Positions 47,055 to 58,424 of a DNA stretch of 64,000 nt are shown here, piece by piece (within the stretch, counting starts at the first letter, position 1; each line of letters starts with the position of its first letter). A program made the translations under genes and the position numbers. The notes below the pieces were generated by a model, which saw nothing but the letters and a program-made list of their open reading frames with translations, ran no database searches and was not told the DNA's origin. The DNA comes from Dryococelus australis (taxonomy: Eukaryota > Arthropoda > Insecta > Phasmatodea > Phasmatidae), in the NCBI GenBank assembly GCA_029891345.1, contig CM057002.1, positions 63,912,777 to 63,976,776 on the forward strand, written 5' to 3'.

Positions 47055-47382
47055 AAATGTACTGTATTGTTCACTGTGGCGTGCCCACAAAACAGACACG
47101 GCTGAAGTCTTCCTCAATTCGTTGCGGAGTGGAATGCAGACGTTTGGGCATCTCTGAACATCAAGGTCTTGAGAACCGATGAGGGTATGAGGTAGAGCCG
47201 GAATGCAGGGGCGGGGAAAAACGGGAGACCCCCGAGTAAACTCACCGACCGGCGGCATCCTCGGCCCGATTCCCGCACGTGAAAATCCGGGGGCGACCGC
47301 GCCAGGAATCGAACCCGGTTCGCGTAGGTTGGAGGCCAGTAGTCTGGCCATTCGACCTTTGGGTGCCATGGCGGACCGGCCG
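47055..47382 (-). mobile_element. tRNA-derived SINE, copy 2
   Basis: On the minus strand the head reads GCACCCAAAGGTCGAATGGC with an A-box-like TGGCCAGACTACTGGCC and a clear B-box in GAACCGGGTTCGATTCC (47306-47322). The body GGGAATCGGGCCGAGGATGC and GGGTCTCCCGTTTTTCCCCG matches the SINE at 1948-2185. It abuts the MITE-A copy before it. The open frame over it on the minus strand (47049-47369, 106 codons) is the usual spurious translation of this SINE type. Confidence 0.8.
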
Positions 47383-49370
47383 AAAGGCTAATTATCTGTG
47401 TGCGGGCCTGACGGCGTCTGGTCGCATGGGCGGATTCGTGGGAATCCCGGTCCCTGGTCTGTTCCGGCGGGGGCGGCCCAAAGGATACCCGTCGGGGAGC
47501 TGTCTCGGTCGGGGCAGAATAGCTCACCACCTTCTTAGGAAGTGTGAATGATGCTTTCGAATAAAAATAGAATTTGTAGCTTAAATTACGTGCGCCCAGA
47601 CAAACAGCCGCCCTCCCACAAAAAAAAATTGTGAATTTATATAACTTATGTACTGTTTTTTAAATTGTATTAGTCATTATAGAATTGAACACCCTGGATG
47701 GCTGTACTGCTAAGAAGAGTTAATTAAATAAATAAAGTATGACTACTAGACAATCGCGGTCTCATTTTCGCAATCCGGATCTGACAAACAAGGCGCGACG
47801 GTTTCTTACAAAGCTCGATTCAGAGTCGTGCAATATTTGCAGAGGGTGCAATGTACGCATTTGGATGTTTAAAAAGGCATATTTTAAATAAACGTTCTTA
47901 ACACTCACGGTGTCACTGATACACATCGAGTTCAACTTAGATTGTTGTACGCGACTCGTCAGAGACTTAAGGCTCGTTCAGAAAGAGAGGAGCAGGGTTA
48001 ATTTTGGGCATCAAATCGTAGAAGTTACACGCAAAAAAGTCAGACAAGACGGAACGATGTAAAGACGAGTTTTCAAAGATGCCTACATAAAACTAACGTA
48101 TCTCGAAAGAGTGGTTCAGATAAATCACAATAAAATGAGAAAATGTTCAAATGAACCGCTGAGTACGCCTTAGCACGCATCAGTGCATTTCTCAACGCGG
48201 GCAGTGAGCGAAGTAATTAGAAGTATCTTTGCAGTGATTGACGAGAAGCAGTTCCAAATCTTAGCGACTGACCGAGGTGAAACGAAATTATGTCTTGTAG
48301 TTGACATTTGCTGAGTAATTTTTATTCATTTTAAATGTTGGGTTGGTATAGGCTGACAGAAACACAGGCATACTTATATTCATAAACATTTCACTGCGTA
48401 GAAAGCAGATCGTAAACGAAAATCCTGTGAACATAAAAATATTGACTTCAAGAACAGGCAGTTTTATAACAGATTTAAGGATATATATTTTACGAAATCA
48501 AAAATATTTTCCATTATTCTTGTTGCAAGTTTCACAGTTATAGTGTGATCTTCGTGTAAATATATTAAACATTTCCGCGGGTATTTTACACAGATAAAAA
48601 TATCATAGATTATATGTATAAGTATTTAAACATCACAATTTGATAAAACATGTTAAGCATCCGAAATAGTAAGAACACGTTAAATTACAAGAATACAAAG
48701 ACAATAACGGTAGTATAATTGATCACATATACATCGTAGCTTTGATCATAAATCAATAAAATAAAATAAAACACAGATAACATGTTTCTCTAAAACTTGA
48801 GCTTACGTATAATTATGGATAGGAGGGTTGGGGTTTGACATCCTCAAGATAATCCAGCCCATAACTTGTATCAGCCCCTGGGTCAGTGGTAATGCTAAGT
48901 TTCTCATTTATCAACAGGAATGATTGAGTCATTTAGGGCGTGTTTTCGATGAAGAGGGGGGAGGGGGGTATTTACAGAAGAAAACTAAGCATAGCTTTTC
49001 ATTATGATCTGTGAGCAGTTAACCCGCTACAATAATATAATTAAGTTAAAAAGTATTCCCTGCAAGTGATTAGTGGCCAGAAAGTGATAATATCAGAAGT
49101 ACCGCCTCATGAAATGTGTAACGTGTTAGTAGGTAATGAACTCGAATGTGGCGTCCTTTGAAGTTTGATTTAATCTTTGCTGAGTAAATTGTCATTTGCA
49201 AATTTTTATATATAATTAGGTTTGTTTTAAGCCCTAACATAAATAATACTATAACATGACATTAAATATAATGTGTGTTTTATAAAATAAATGTTTTTTT
49301 TTTTTCAGAAGTGGGAAATGTTGATATAAATGTTGTATACATTTAACTTCCATTCTTATCTATTATCTTC
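47383..49370. other. No supported feature
   Basis: The first 150 bp are GC-rich (CCGGTCCCTGGTCTGTTCCG) and may belong to the SINE neighbourhood; the rest is AT-rich. Confidence 0.4.
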
Positions 49371-51090
49371 ACGGCTGACGTATATAAACGCTATCAAACA
49401 CACACGTACTGGCCGAGCTCAAACTATCTTCAATCGTTACAAATATTTCATGGAGTCCGTGTTGATAAGGAAGGAAATATACCGGTTCGTGGGACTTGGT
49501 GGAGCTCCACGACGCACGGGCGGTGTAAATGACTTTCCGAAACTTTTGAGATTGCGCGCGAAACGACGTGCAGGCCTCGTAAATCACCCTGAAACGATTT
49601 CTAAATCCGATAACCGTCTTCATTTCAGCCATTTTAGGAGTACAGATGTTAAAAGTTTCCCCTGAGGTAACAGTTGGCTTCCGCTTGTAGCGCGCTACTT
49701 TCTGGTCCAATCTCGCAGTGCATGTTGGCGACAATTCACATCATTGCGAAGGCGACTTCAGATTTAACATCCCGATTAATTTTTTAAAATTCTCAATTTG
49801 TTTGGTAGGTATGCATGACCTACCGCTCGTCGACAGGTAGGAATAGTGGCTGGGATAGTCTTCAACGCATAGGAAGCAGCCACTGCCTGTTGAAATGAAC
49901 CATCCCAGCATTCACCTAGAGCGATTTTGGAAAACAGCGGAACACCAATCTCATGATGGTGTGATGGAGACTCCAACATGTGTACTTTAGCTTTCGGGTC
50001 CAGCGTTCTACCATTGCATCACATCGCAGCTTATCTATGTAAGCATATCAATTTTTGCATGTACCTTAACTAAAACAAATTTATATATATATATATATAT
50101 AATTTCGACTATTTAAATTTTATTGCAGACATGTTTTTTGCCGAAATGTAAGTCACTGGTGTTCCAATCCTGCAAGTTTCCATCGAGACTCCTCAAATCG
50201 TCTCCTGTTCCGTAACTTAGAGAGTTCTAGAATCGATGATTTAGATATGTCGTCTAAATCGCAGGATTTACAGAGGTGGGCAACACTTCTTTGCGTTAAG
50301 AGTGGTAGTTATATTTTCGAGCAGAGATTTTCATTCATGGTGTATGGTAGCCACTGTGGCGTGTATCGAAAAATGCCCCCTTTCCTTTCTCCCACAGCAA
50401 ACACAACTTGGCCCGATACCTGTACTGTTGGCAACTGTCGTATAAATGCCAAAAGATAGCCAGCTGACAACGGCGTAAAGTCTTTTTTGAGACAGATTAC
50501 TAGCCGTTACGATAAAGACTCATGCCCGGTGTATTATTTAGGATAACATATGGATATTGCCTATGTTATGCCGGCGTGATATATAACAGCCAACCTGTCG
50601 CCAACAGCTCAAATAATATTCTGGGCTGATTCCGATGTAGAATTTTTGTCTTTTCGGTAAGCTGGCCATCAACTTATTTATTCCGGCTCAGTAACATTTT
50701 TGAGATAAAGCTCTTTATCACAATAAAGATATTTATCTGATGTACTTTTGCCGATAAACTGTTGGAAAGTGTTTTGAATAGGCAAGATGGTAGCTTGCTG
50801 TTAATCGCATGTCTTTTTTGAGACTATGTACCAACCATTAGCACGTATTTTTTCATGATTATGTATCACGTGGTAGCCCATGGCATTTGTTTAATTTGAA
50901 ATTTTTTACATTTGTACAACCATCCGACGGATATGTTAAAACTAACGAAAACTATTATGTTTGCAAGCATCGGAAAAAATAATTTTAAAATAATCTGTGT
51001 TTTAAAATTATTTGTTATATTGTCATTGAATTTAAACATTCCATTATAATAATTAGTGTCATTATATATTCGAAATTACTGTAACACATT
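49371..51090. other. No supported gene; open frames on both strands near 49.4-49.7 kb
   Basis: Frames of 111 (49330-49665, plus) and 121 codons (49369-49734, minus) overlap in a GC-richer patch and show no recognised motif. TTTTTTTTTTTTCAG at 49309 would serve as a splice acceptor, but no exon follows convincingly. A weak minus-strand tRNA-like head lies at 49960-50030. Confidence 0.35.
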
Positions 51091-51091
51091 G

Positions 51092-51172
51092 GCAACTTAC
51101 CCCGTGGTGTACAGGTTAACTTGTTGAACTGTCAACTCACGGGCCTTAGGTTCGTATCCCGCACTCGACAAG
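51092..51172 (+). mobile_element. tRNA-like SINE head or tRNA relic
   Basis: A-box-like CGTGGTGTACAGGTTAAC (51103) and B-box GGTTCGTATCCC (51150) are spaced as in a tRNA. No complete cloverleaf is evident (the acceptor stem is poor), so it is called a derived sequence. Confidence 0.45.
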
Positions 51173-51283
51173 CAAAATATTATCATATAATGTGTTGAGA
51201 ATGAAATCAATATATTTAAAGGGGCAATAATATTGATTAAAATTTTTATGGTTATACTGCTTATTTCTGGACATCGTGCCGCT

Positions 51284-51428
51284 GCAGGCCCGCCATCGTA
51301 ACGACATCCAGCCCTCGCAGGCCTGACTCCCTAGCGACATCCTGTCGCAGGCTCGGCATTGTAACGACACCAACTGTCACAGGCCAGGCATCGTAATGAC
51401 TTCCAGTCGTCGCAGGCCTGACACTGTC
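51284..51428 (+). repeat. Degenerate tandem repeat of 30-33 bp
   Basis: Four and a half units each start GCAGGC or ACAGGC and contain CATCGTAACGACATCC or a close variant. Confidence 0.8.
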
Positions 51429-51780
51429 AACCAACAGTTAGCCGCCTGTCCATATTGCATAGGCCCGATTCCGGAATGTGAAATCGGGCCAGTATCGGGC
51501 TTGCCGGATTTTGTCGGCTAGCTTTTACCGGCCCGATTCTGGCCCGTACTTTTCATGTATGTTTTTCTGGTAAACATTTTGTATATTGCTGTTAGCAGTA
51601 CAGTGTATTTGTGACACTGCCGGAAAACAATTAGCCGCCAGTACATATTTCCTTCGGGCTGATTCCGGAATATGACATCGGGCCAGTATCGGCTGGCTGG
51701 AGTTTGTCGGCTAGCTTTCACCGGCCTGATTTTGGCCAGCTTTTTCCATGTTTGCTGGGCCTTTACACGGCGAGACATTA
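51419..51780 (+). repeat. Tandem duplication with 193-bp period
   Basis: GACACTG..TTAGCCGCC, GATTCCGGAATGTGA, ATCGGGCCAGTATCGG, TTGTCGGCTAGCTTT and GGCCCGATTCTGGCC in the first unit recur with small changes 193 bp later. The end of the second unit diverges after about 51750. Confidence 0.85.
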
Positions 51781-52079
51781 TAACTTCGAGTCATCAATGC
51801 ACAGCTGTTCCGTCTGATGGAGGCCAGAGATAGACGCATCACGTGCGTTGAGCACCCGCACCTCTCTATTAAATGTGATTTGGTTTCGGGCGATTAACTA
51901 CATGTGAATTCTCAGTTAGTTTCCGAACACCAAATCGAAGGCTTGGCGGCCACCTGGGCAGCACCACAAAGCCTTTAAACCGACCAACATCGTGTCTGGA
52001 TGTAGTGTCTCCCAAATTTAAACTCTCTGAATGGTTGACAAGTATTTTCTGGAGACGGAAACATTTTTAACGAGAGGCA

Positions 52080-52850
52080 GAGGTCGGATCTTCCTTCTTT
52101 TTTTTTTCGCACGAGCTCGTAATTTTTACCCGTTGGTGTCGTTTCCGTTACGACGTCAAGCCCAGGGCACGGGGAACAAATCTGAACAAACACAATCGCG
52201 GATGCCACGGGCAGGCCCCATTTGGAACCTTTCCCCGAACATTTTATCGCAAAGCTTGACAACTTTCTCCCGAGCTAAACTAACGACGATGGGATGGTTA
52301 GTTAGGCAGCGCGGGGGTTGGGGTGACATTTTTGGAGTGGTTCCCGAAATAAGGTATACTTTCCTCTGGCCTGGATCGGAGAGGAGGCTCGACCCCATTT
52401 CCCCCTGTTTCACGTATTCCTCGCCCAACCCTCCCTCAAAATCCCGCCCGACGACCAGCGTCCAGTATGGGCAAATTGAGAATGACACCCGCTAACCCCC
52501 TCGCCGGTATACTTCTACCCTTCGCAGCCCCTCACGCACTTAGCATGCGTCCGTTCCAACACCACCCCCTCCCCCTCCTCCTCATCGTGGGATTGCAGCA
52601 GTCCCATCCTTTTACTCTCACTCCATTCCGCCCGTCCCATGGGGTAGAAGAGCCCGTTGAAGAGGGGGCGAGAGAAACACAGCGATCCCTCACAGAAAGG
52701 GGCGAGTCGGTTAATTTCCAGGATACGATCCTGCGTGAGATAGCCAGCAACACCGCTGAGAATACTCTCTACTCCAGAGGATGGGAGTGACGAAAAAACC
52801 AGAGGGGGAGAGAGAGAGGGAGAGAGAGAAAGAAAGACGAGAGTAAACGA
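52080..52850. other. GC-rich unique segment ending in a (GA)n tract
   Basis: Open frames occur in several phases (154 codons at 52031-52495; 107 at 52467-52790), as expected from GC-rich composition, and none shows a recognised domain. A purine tract of GAGAGAGGGAGAGAGAGAAA type lies at 52803-52843. It could be a promoter-proximal region or an old element. Confidence 0.3.
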
Positions 52851-53850
52851 AAATGGAAAATTACGTCTTGCGTAATTTTGCGAGTTTAATTAGCGGGCTC
52901 CGTCGGCACGTTCCACCTCGATTATACAGCATCAACGACCCGTTGTAAAAGTTGATATTAAATTTATGTGTTGCACCCGAAGTGGGATTAACAATAAAGT
53001 TATCATTAAGCTTAAATTTATACTGTCCTACTGCAGCGAGAATTCACTGAAATGTATTCAGTAAGAGTGTATATCAAATAATATAGAAGAAATTGAAACT
53101 ATAGCCCTGTTGTTAACCTGTTCGTAGTAAATTTGTTAACATAGTATAACCTGAAACTGTTATCTGAAAATACAAAATTTCAGACACATCCCCGTATTAT
53201 TTGACACAGTGCTTTTTATCTTGTTTTCGAGAACAAAACAACTTATTTATTAGTTATTTCACTGTCGTTTTTTTAAACATAACACACAAAATCATGTCTA
53301 GAAAATATTACACCAAACTGAATAAATTTTTTCCCCATTTTAGTTTTTGTAATTACATTTTATTATGTTTGGAGAAAAAAAAATAAAAAACTAACTATTT
53401 ATGCCAAAAAAATTAATTCTGAAACGTAAATTTAATTAGCTATCTCTGAATAGCCTATTCATGATATAAATAAGGGGCGGATCCAAGGAAGACAGGACTA
53501 AGGTTGCCCGGAGCTTGTTTTACACTTAATAAAATGAGATTTCCCTTCAAACGAAGTACGATGTTGGCGATGCTGTATTAATGCATTCACTTAATATACG
53601 GGATGTCAATGAACATTTGTTACAAATTAATAAGAGTGGTACACGCGTTGAAATAAAATACATTTTATTAAGGTGCCCACGTCCGGAAATGCCTCATCAT
53701 ACTGAAAACCAGCGATATTAGCGGGCAGGGGTATAGTCGGCAACCCGATGCCAACCGAGCAGTATAACAGCATGTACCCGGTATTACATGAAGGTTGTTT
53801 GTGCACTGTCCCATTTGACGCACGGTGCTGCAGGTGTCCACTGCGCGTGT
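52851..53850. other. No supported feature
   Basis: AT-rich, short frames only. Confidence 0.4.
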
Positions 53851-54472
53851 CAAGCCCCTGTCACACTGTCAATTTTTTCCGTAGACTGCTTCCAATAAGT
53901 TTGGTCAAAAAACGTCGGACAGTTATGACGTCATCGAAATTCCATAAACGCCGCCATTTTTGTCTGACAGTTTCCATCAAACATTTCAAAATTCGCCCGG
54001 TTCTAAAATTTATTTGATGTTTGACAGTCTCAGCCAATCATAATCGTGCAAGACAAAAATGGACGTCAAGAAACTTAAAATAACGAACAACTGCTGGAAA
54101 CGAAGTAAGTTTTGAAGATAATTAATTCATGTAGAAGCTGTCTGGGTGTGAATGCTATTTGTAGTGAATATTGCACATAATATCACAAACTCAGAGGCAT
54201 TTATTTCCTTGTGCAGGTAATATATAACTTATATTTCTTCCTATAATGGACCGCATAGAAAGACAAAAGCAATATCTAACTATAAAAATAATTTGTAAAT
54301 CATATTTCAAATTAAATTATTTAAATATAAAAATTTGATAGTGTGACACATTTTCAAACACATTCAAAATTATTTCATAAAATTTATTGGAAGGGAACAT
54401 TTGATTTTTGTCCTCAAATATTACTGTCAAAAATAGTTGGAGGCGAAAAATTGACAGTGTGGAAGGGGCTTT
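53851..54472. mobile_element. TIR element with a possible leftover first exon
   Basis: The left end AAGCCCCTGTCACACTGTCA and the inverse of the right end (AAGCCCCTTCCACACTGTCA) agree over about 30 bp. Flanks TCA and TTA could be a worn 3-bp TTA target duplication, as used by PIF/Harbinger. Inside, ATGGACGTCAAGAAACTTAA (54059) begins 15 to 16 codons that end at a splice donor, CGAAGTAAGT (54105). That looks like the start of a transposase gene kept in an internally deleted copy. The right end lies 39 bp before the start codon of the DUF4817-type relic. Confidence 0.7.
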
Positions 54473-54510
54473 AGACATGCGTCGTTCACAGTCGCTGTGT
54501 CACACCAACC

Positions 54511-54670
54511 ATGCCACGATACAAGTTTTCGGAGCTCGCAGACTTGCGTATTTGGTTTATGGCGCAGTTGGCGGCAATGGCAGAGAAGCGGAGAGACATA
54601 GCCACCGCCATTGGACATCGGTGGAATGGGGTGGGGAGGTCCCATTGCCTGGCCAACACACTCCCCCGAC
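54511..54670 (+). pseudogene. DUF4817-type transposase, N-terminal fragment
   Basis: The ATG at 54511 starts MPRYKFSELADLRI, followed after a frameshift by LVYGAVGGNGREAERHSHRH. Together these match the N-terminal helix-turn-helix of insect transposon proteins (pattern YtxxELADxhxVYGxAxGNxxxAxRxYxxRyP). The gene is cut at 54671 by a TTAA-flanked MITE. The C-terminal part lies on the far side of that MITE; the region between, including the first catalytic residues, is gone. Confidence 0.65.
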
Positions 54671-55158
54671 TTAAAGACTCCTATGTACTGAAACGTCTCC
54701 TATGAAATCGTTGTTTGCGTGTAAGCGCGTATCTTGGCAAATAAAAGTTCTGGAAACATAATTTTTTAGTCAGAAAAGATAAAAAAAAAAAATAATTATC
54801 AATGTCGGAATTTTTTTTTTCCTTTAGTATTTTTTTTCACTTTTGTCATATTAAGTGTTTTCTTGGAGAAAAAAATCGTGAGAATGGTCAAATATCGCAT
54901 TTTTAAAGCGTGCCTAAGCAGTTTCCTTAAGCGGCAAGAGAAAAATACAAAGATGCGGACGTAGTTTAATTTGTGGGCTTTCGTCGCGTGTAATAAAACC
55001 CCTGTGTAATAGATATAATTTGCACAGTACAGCGTTACGACGGAAACACTGCATGCCTTGCGCGTAGGAGCGATATGGTGCTAGGTGTGCGTGTAACTGT
55101 CGCCCGTATCGATCCCTCGCTTCTTGACCTCGGACGCGCAGCTACATAGTCCCCTTAA
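54671..55158 (+). mobile_element. TTAA-flanked MITE, copy 3, inside a transposase relic
   Basis: TTAA at 54671-54674 and 55155-55158 bound 488 bp collinear with copies 1 and 2. Left end AAGACTCCTATGTACTGAAA; right end GCAGCTACATAGTCCCC. It separates the N- and C-terminal pieces of the DUF4817-type transposase. Confidence 0.85.
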
Positions 55159-55350
55159 CGCATTTGGATTTCTACCTTTGGGGCCACTTCTTGTGAATAC
55201 CAGAGAAGAACTTACGAGGCCAGGATTCGTCCAGCGTTCGAGGCCATCAGGAACACGCCGGCCATCTTCACTGATGTGCGCCGCGACATGCTGTGGCGCT
55301 GCAGAGCATACATCGCATGCGCAGGAGACATCTTTGAGCAGCTGCTGTAA
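55159..55350 (+). pseudogene. DUF4817-type transposase, C-terminal fragment
   Basis: From 55167 the frame reads DFYLWGHFL, then a frameshift leads to YQRRTYEARIRPAFEAIRNT, a short stretch, MLWRCRAYIACAGDIFEQLL and a stop at 55348. This is the standard C terminus of these transposases (xFFLWGxLKxxVY .. RIxxAFxxIRNTP .. MxRRxxxCIxxxGxHFEQLL). Together with 54511-54670 it shows one gene with its centre lost and a MITE in place of it. Confidence 0.8.
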
Positions 55351-56099
55351 TCTTTCCCTGCTTAGTAAACCTGATTTAGAACTCTGATTCACATGCACGT
55401 TTACTAATACCCGACGCCACTCGCTATTATTTTCTCGCTATTATAGTCATTTTTGGTATAAGAGCGTATTTCCGGATTTGAGCATCTTATTAAAATATGC
55501 TGAATATCATCTCATGTACCACCCGTATTAATTTGCGACACTTGTTCATTGACAGCCTCTACAAGATAACCAATGAATTTCTTGCCGTTTATGTTCGTCA
55601 GAAGCATACCGTTATGCCCGATTCACACGTACGCTGAATAGACAGCGGAAAACTATTACAGCCAATTAGAAACCGTCCTCGTTTTCCACTGGAGCTACGC
55701 AGAAAAGCCGAGCTCACGTCAACATTTCTGCTCGCGGAAAGAGCATGCAGCACTTGGTCGATATTTCCCACAAGTCAGCAAGTTCACATATTTTATACCC
55801 TAATTTCATGACTAAACATCTGGTATTGTTGGAATAGTACAGAATGGTGCAAGGTGTGTATTTATAACGAAATACGTAAACATAAACGTTAATTTTAATT
55901 AACACTCGTGTTAAATAAATGTATATTGGCATCTAACCGATAGGCAGCACTCAAGTGTTAAGTATTCTTGGAAGTATAAAACAAAATTGCACAGTCCTGA
56001 AAAACACTTATTAAAAATTCGTACCACAGCGGAATTAATAAAATAGAAAAAAAATATGACACTCTCTTATCTGTTGTCAGTCACTGAATCTGGAGTTTT
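55351..56099. other. No supported feature
   Basis: ATGCCCGATTCACACGTACG at 55612 looks like a transposon end of a common insect type, but no inverse partner is in the window. Confidence 0.35.
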
Positions 56100-56104
56100 G
56101 TATT

Positions 56105-56378
56105 AAAAACAAGAAAGAAACGTACGATCGTAAACAGCTTGCAACCAGAAAGCAAAGTGGCAATGCAGATAAATCTGCTTACATGTGAACGAGCATTGGT
56201 TCTGTTCGCTCTAACGATTTGGCGTGATCGGCGGGAATGTGAATCGTCTTTAAAGCAGTCCCCATCTGCATCAAGCACCTATTGCCAACGTGTATCCAGC
56301 AGCGCAATGACCTGACGGTAAAAATCGAGTGTCTTGAACGCAGACAAGTTTTAGAGTGCTTGCCGCGGGTCTTTCTTA
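56105..56378 (-). pseudogene. Mariner transposase, C-terminal relic
   Basis: Read on the minus strand: VIALLDTRWQ, a stop, VLDADGDCFKDDSH (around 56225-56320). This follows the end pattern of mariner transposases (lxxRWxkCixxxGdYFexd). Upstream codons on the minus strand up to 56378 carry RGKHSKTCL and a frameshift. It is the 3' half of the relic at 57388-57660; a 1-kb TIR element lies between. Confidence 0.55.
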
Positions 56379-57387
56379 AGGGTTTATTACACGATACCAG
56401 ATTCCGTGCAAGCTTGTGCAAGGTCCGCCATAGCGGCCGGTATACGGGCTAGTGTGGCACTCGTCATGGCATTTTCCGTCTTGTAAGGCCAGATTTCGCA
56501 CCAGGTTTCGTCATTCGACACGTCCTATTTTTCGTGGCAGGTTCCACGCATGGTTTCGTACCTGGCCAATCACACCGCAGTTTCAGCACGTAGGGCGCTC
56601 CCCGTGTCTACTACATGAAAAGTGTTGATGAAGAAATTAAAAAGGACGCCTCCATCTTGATTACACTTCCGTGATTTTGAAACTGTTTCAAATATATTTA
56701 AAATACGACAACGACGATAATATTGACTATGGCAACTTTTAACTATTGTTTGAAACCGTTCTAAACACTTAAAACATTACACATTCTATGAAAATATTAA
56801 TTCGAACTAATAAACGTATATAATATATAAAACCCAAGATGATATCTGTGAACTGATAATATAGTGCTACAGTAGGTTTATATATTTTTTCGCGAGTTCA
56901 AAACTCCGTCGTACCCAAATTTTATTTATTATGAAATTATACATGCGCATAAAATCCCAGTACGTAATGATAAAACAATATTTTATAACCGGTCAGTAAT
57001 TTTCGTCCAAATAAAAAATAACACACTCGTACTCTAGATATTGAATAGTTTTCAAGAAAATTAGTAAAACTATACGAGTAATCCATTTATGTATGTTAAA
57101 GGAGAACAGTAATATCTAAATTTAAAAATGTGCCTCCTAGTTTTTTCGTACGCCTACGCAAATTATTAACTTGTAGCAGTTCTACAAACGGGGTTCATAT
57201 ATACTATAAATCACACATTGCGCACCCACCAAGTGTGCCAAATGCTAGTACGCGAACTGCTGTCATGTAATATGAATCTTCCACGGCGGCTCATATAGCG
57301 GCTGGTATACAGGCTCGTGCACCAGGGCTTATAGAAGTTTGTACAAGAACCAAGTACGGCTGCGGTTATCGTGTAATATCGGCTTTA
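56379..57387. mobile_element. TIR element of about 1 kb inserted in the mariner relic
   Basis: Left end GGGTTTATTACACGATACCA and the inverse of the right end (GCCGATATTACACGATAACC) share ATTACACGATA. Next to the ends, GCCATAGCGGCCGGTATACG at 56428 and ATATAGCGGCTGGTATACAG at 57292 are related phrases. The interior is AT-rich with no coding relic. The style of the ends resembles PIF/Harbinger-type elements, but the target duplication is not clear. Confidence 0.55.
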
Positions 57388-57660
57388 TTCGCGAAGGATT
57401 TCCTACTAACATGGTCGTCCAGGGAAATGGAGAGGTGATAATATGTTGGAACAAGATCTGGGGAGTAAGGCGTAAGACATGGCTCCTCTCAGCGAAGTCG
57501 TATATTATTCCTGGCCAATCGCACCACATGAGGATTGGCATTGTCGTGATGGAGCAGTACACCCTTGCGATTAACTAATGTCGGCTCCTTCTGTTTCAGT
57601 GTCTGTTGCACACGTTCCAACTGCTGCGAGTACGTGTCCTCAGTGACAGTCTAGCCTGTT
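57388..57660 (-). pseudogene. Mariner transposase, catalytic-region relic
   Basis: On the minus strand one frame reads TYSQQLERVQQTLKQKEPTL, then LVNRKGVLLHHDNANPHVVR, then a single stop in place of Trp, then PYSPDLVPTYYHLSISLDDH. These are the mariner hallmarks: the YxxQLxxL helix, HHDNAxPH with the second catalytic Asp, and YSPDLxPxDYHLFxSL with the third (here DYH reads YYH). The frame then runs into the inserted TIR element. The N-terminal half is missing; a MITE-A copy abuts the other side. Confidence 0.88.
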
Positions 57661-57662
57661 GG

Positions 57663-58088
57663 TAAAGGCTGTTCATGATAAAGTGAGCTCTTTTGAAATC
57701 AAACTTGGAAAAAAGTCACTGCTCCTACCTGCATATATTGGAATGGGCGCACTGAGTGACATACGCCCAGTAAAGTTGGTAAAGATGGATGGGAGGAAGT
57801 TCCGTGTCTTAACGTCAAATAAAAAGTATTAGGTAACCATTTATGATAACTTACATTATTTATTTCGCTTGCAGTATTTTTAATGCATCGATGTGTAAAA
57901 AACGAGCAGATTTGTTAAATATTCAAATTTCTAATAATTTCACAGTTTCACTTTACCGACGCATGAATAAGGTGATGAGGTACATGACGGTGTTAATGTT
58001 ATATAAGGCGGAAGAATACACAACGTGCATACACGTAGGTCTTAAGCAGGGCTTTCAAAAGTGCTCATTTTACCGTGAACAGGCTATA
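57663..58088 (+). mobile_element. MITE-A, full length
   Basis: Left end AAAGGCTGTTCATGATAAAG; right end CAAAAGTGCTCATTTTACCG then TGAACAGGCTATA. The internal order matches the plus copies at 24475 and 25930. It begins three bases past the mariner relic. Confidence 0.9.
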
Positions 58089-58149
58089 GCCGCTCGTAGT
58101 GCACCACTTGGCATGGGTTTTGCAGTGGTCCCGTGGTATTGAGGCTATA

Positions 58150-58325
58150 ACAAATTGAAGTAAATCATTTGCATGACCACCATTTTGAAAATAAGTGCTT
58201 AATTAAGTTGATTTATTTGAATTTTCTTACCCTATTATAGTATTGCAAACCTGCCAAATTAGTTTTCGATACACAAACTAAAAGGTTAATTTTTTTCATG
58301 TGGCGCGCCACTGTGGAGATGATTC
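58150..58325 (+). repeat. Single unit of the 285-bp family
   Basis: CATGACCACCATTTTGAAAA, TAAGTGCTTAATTAAG, TACCCTATTATAGTATTGCA and CCAAATTAGTTTTCGATACA follow the family order. Confidence 0.5.
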
Positions 58326-58424
58326 TAATGCAGATAGCCGTTCAATCCGCTTATAAGTCAAGGCTGAAGTAACTGCGCCAGTGCCTAGCACTATGCGTAA
58401 CACTCAACCTGAACAGACTATATA

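Noticed and set aside
47049-47530. 106- and 138-codon frames on the minus strand
   Set aside because: They overlie the tRNA-derived SINE; such translations recur wherever the SINE does.
49297-49320. Poly-T plus CAG as a splice acceptor
   Set aside because: Good match to the motif, but no coding or conserved exon follows and such runs are common in AT-rich DNA.
49958-50035. Minus-strand tRNA-like head (GTGATGCAATGGTAGAACGC)
   Set aside because: The A-box is fair but the B-box (GTTGGAGTCTCC) is poor and no cloverleaf can be drawn.
52031-52790. 154- and 107-codon frames in the GC-rich segment
   Set aside because: Overlapping frames in several phases with no domain; composition alone explains them.
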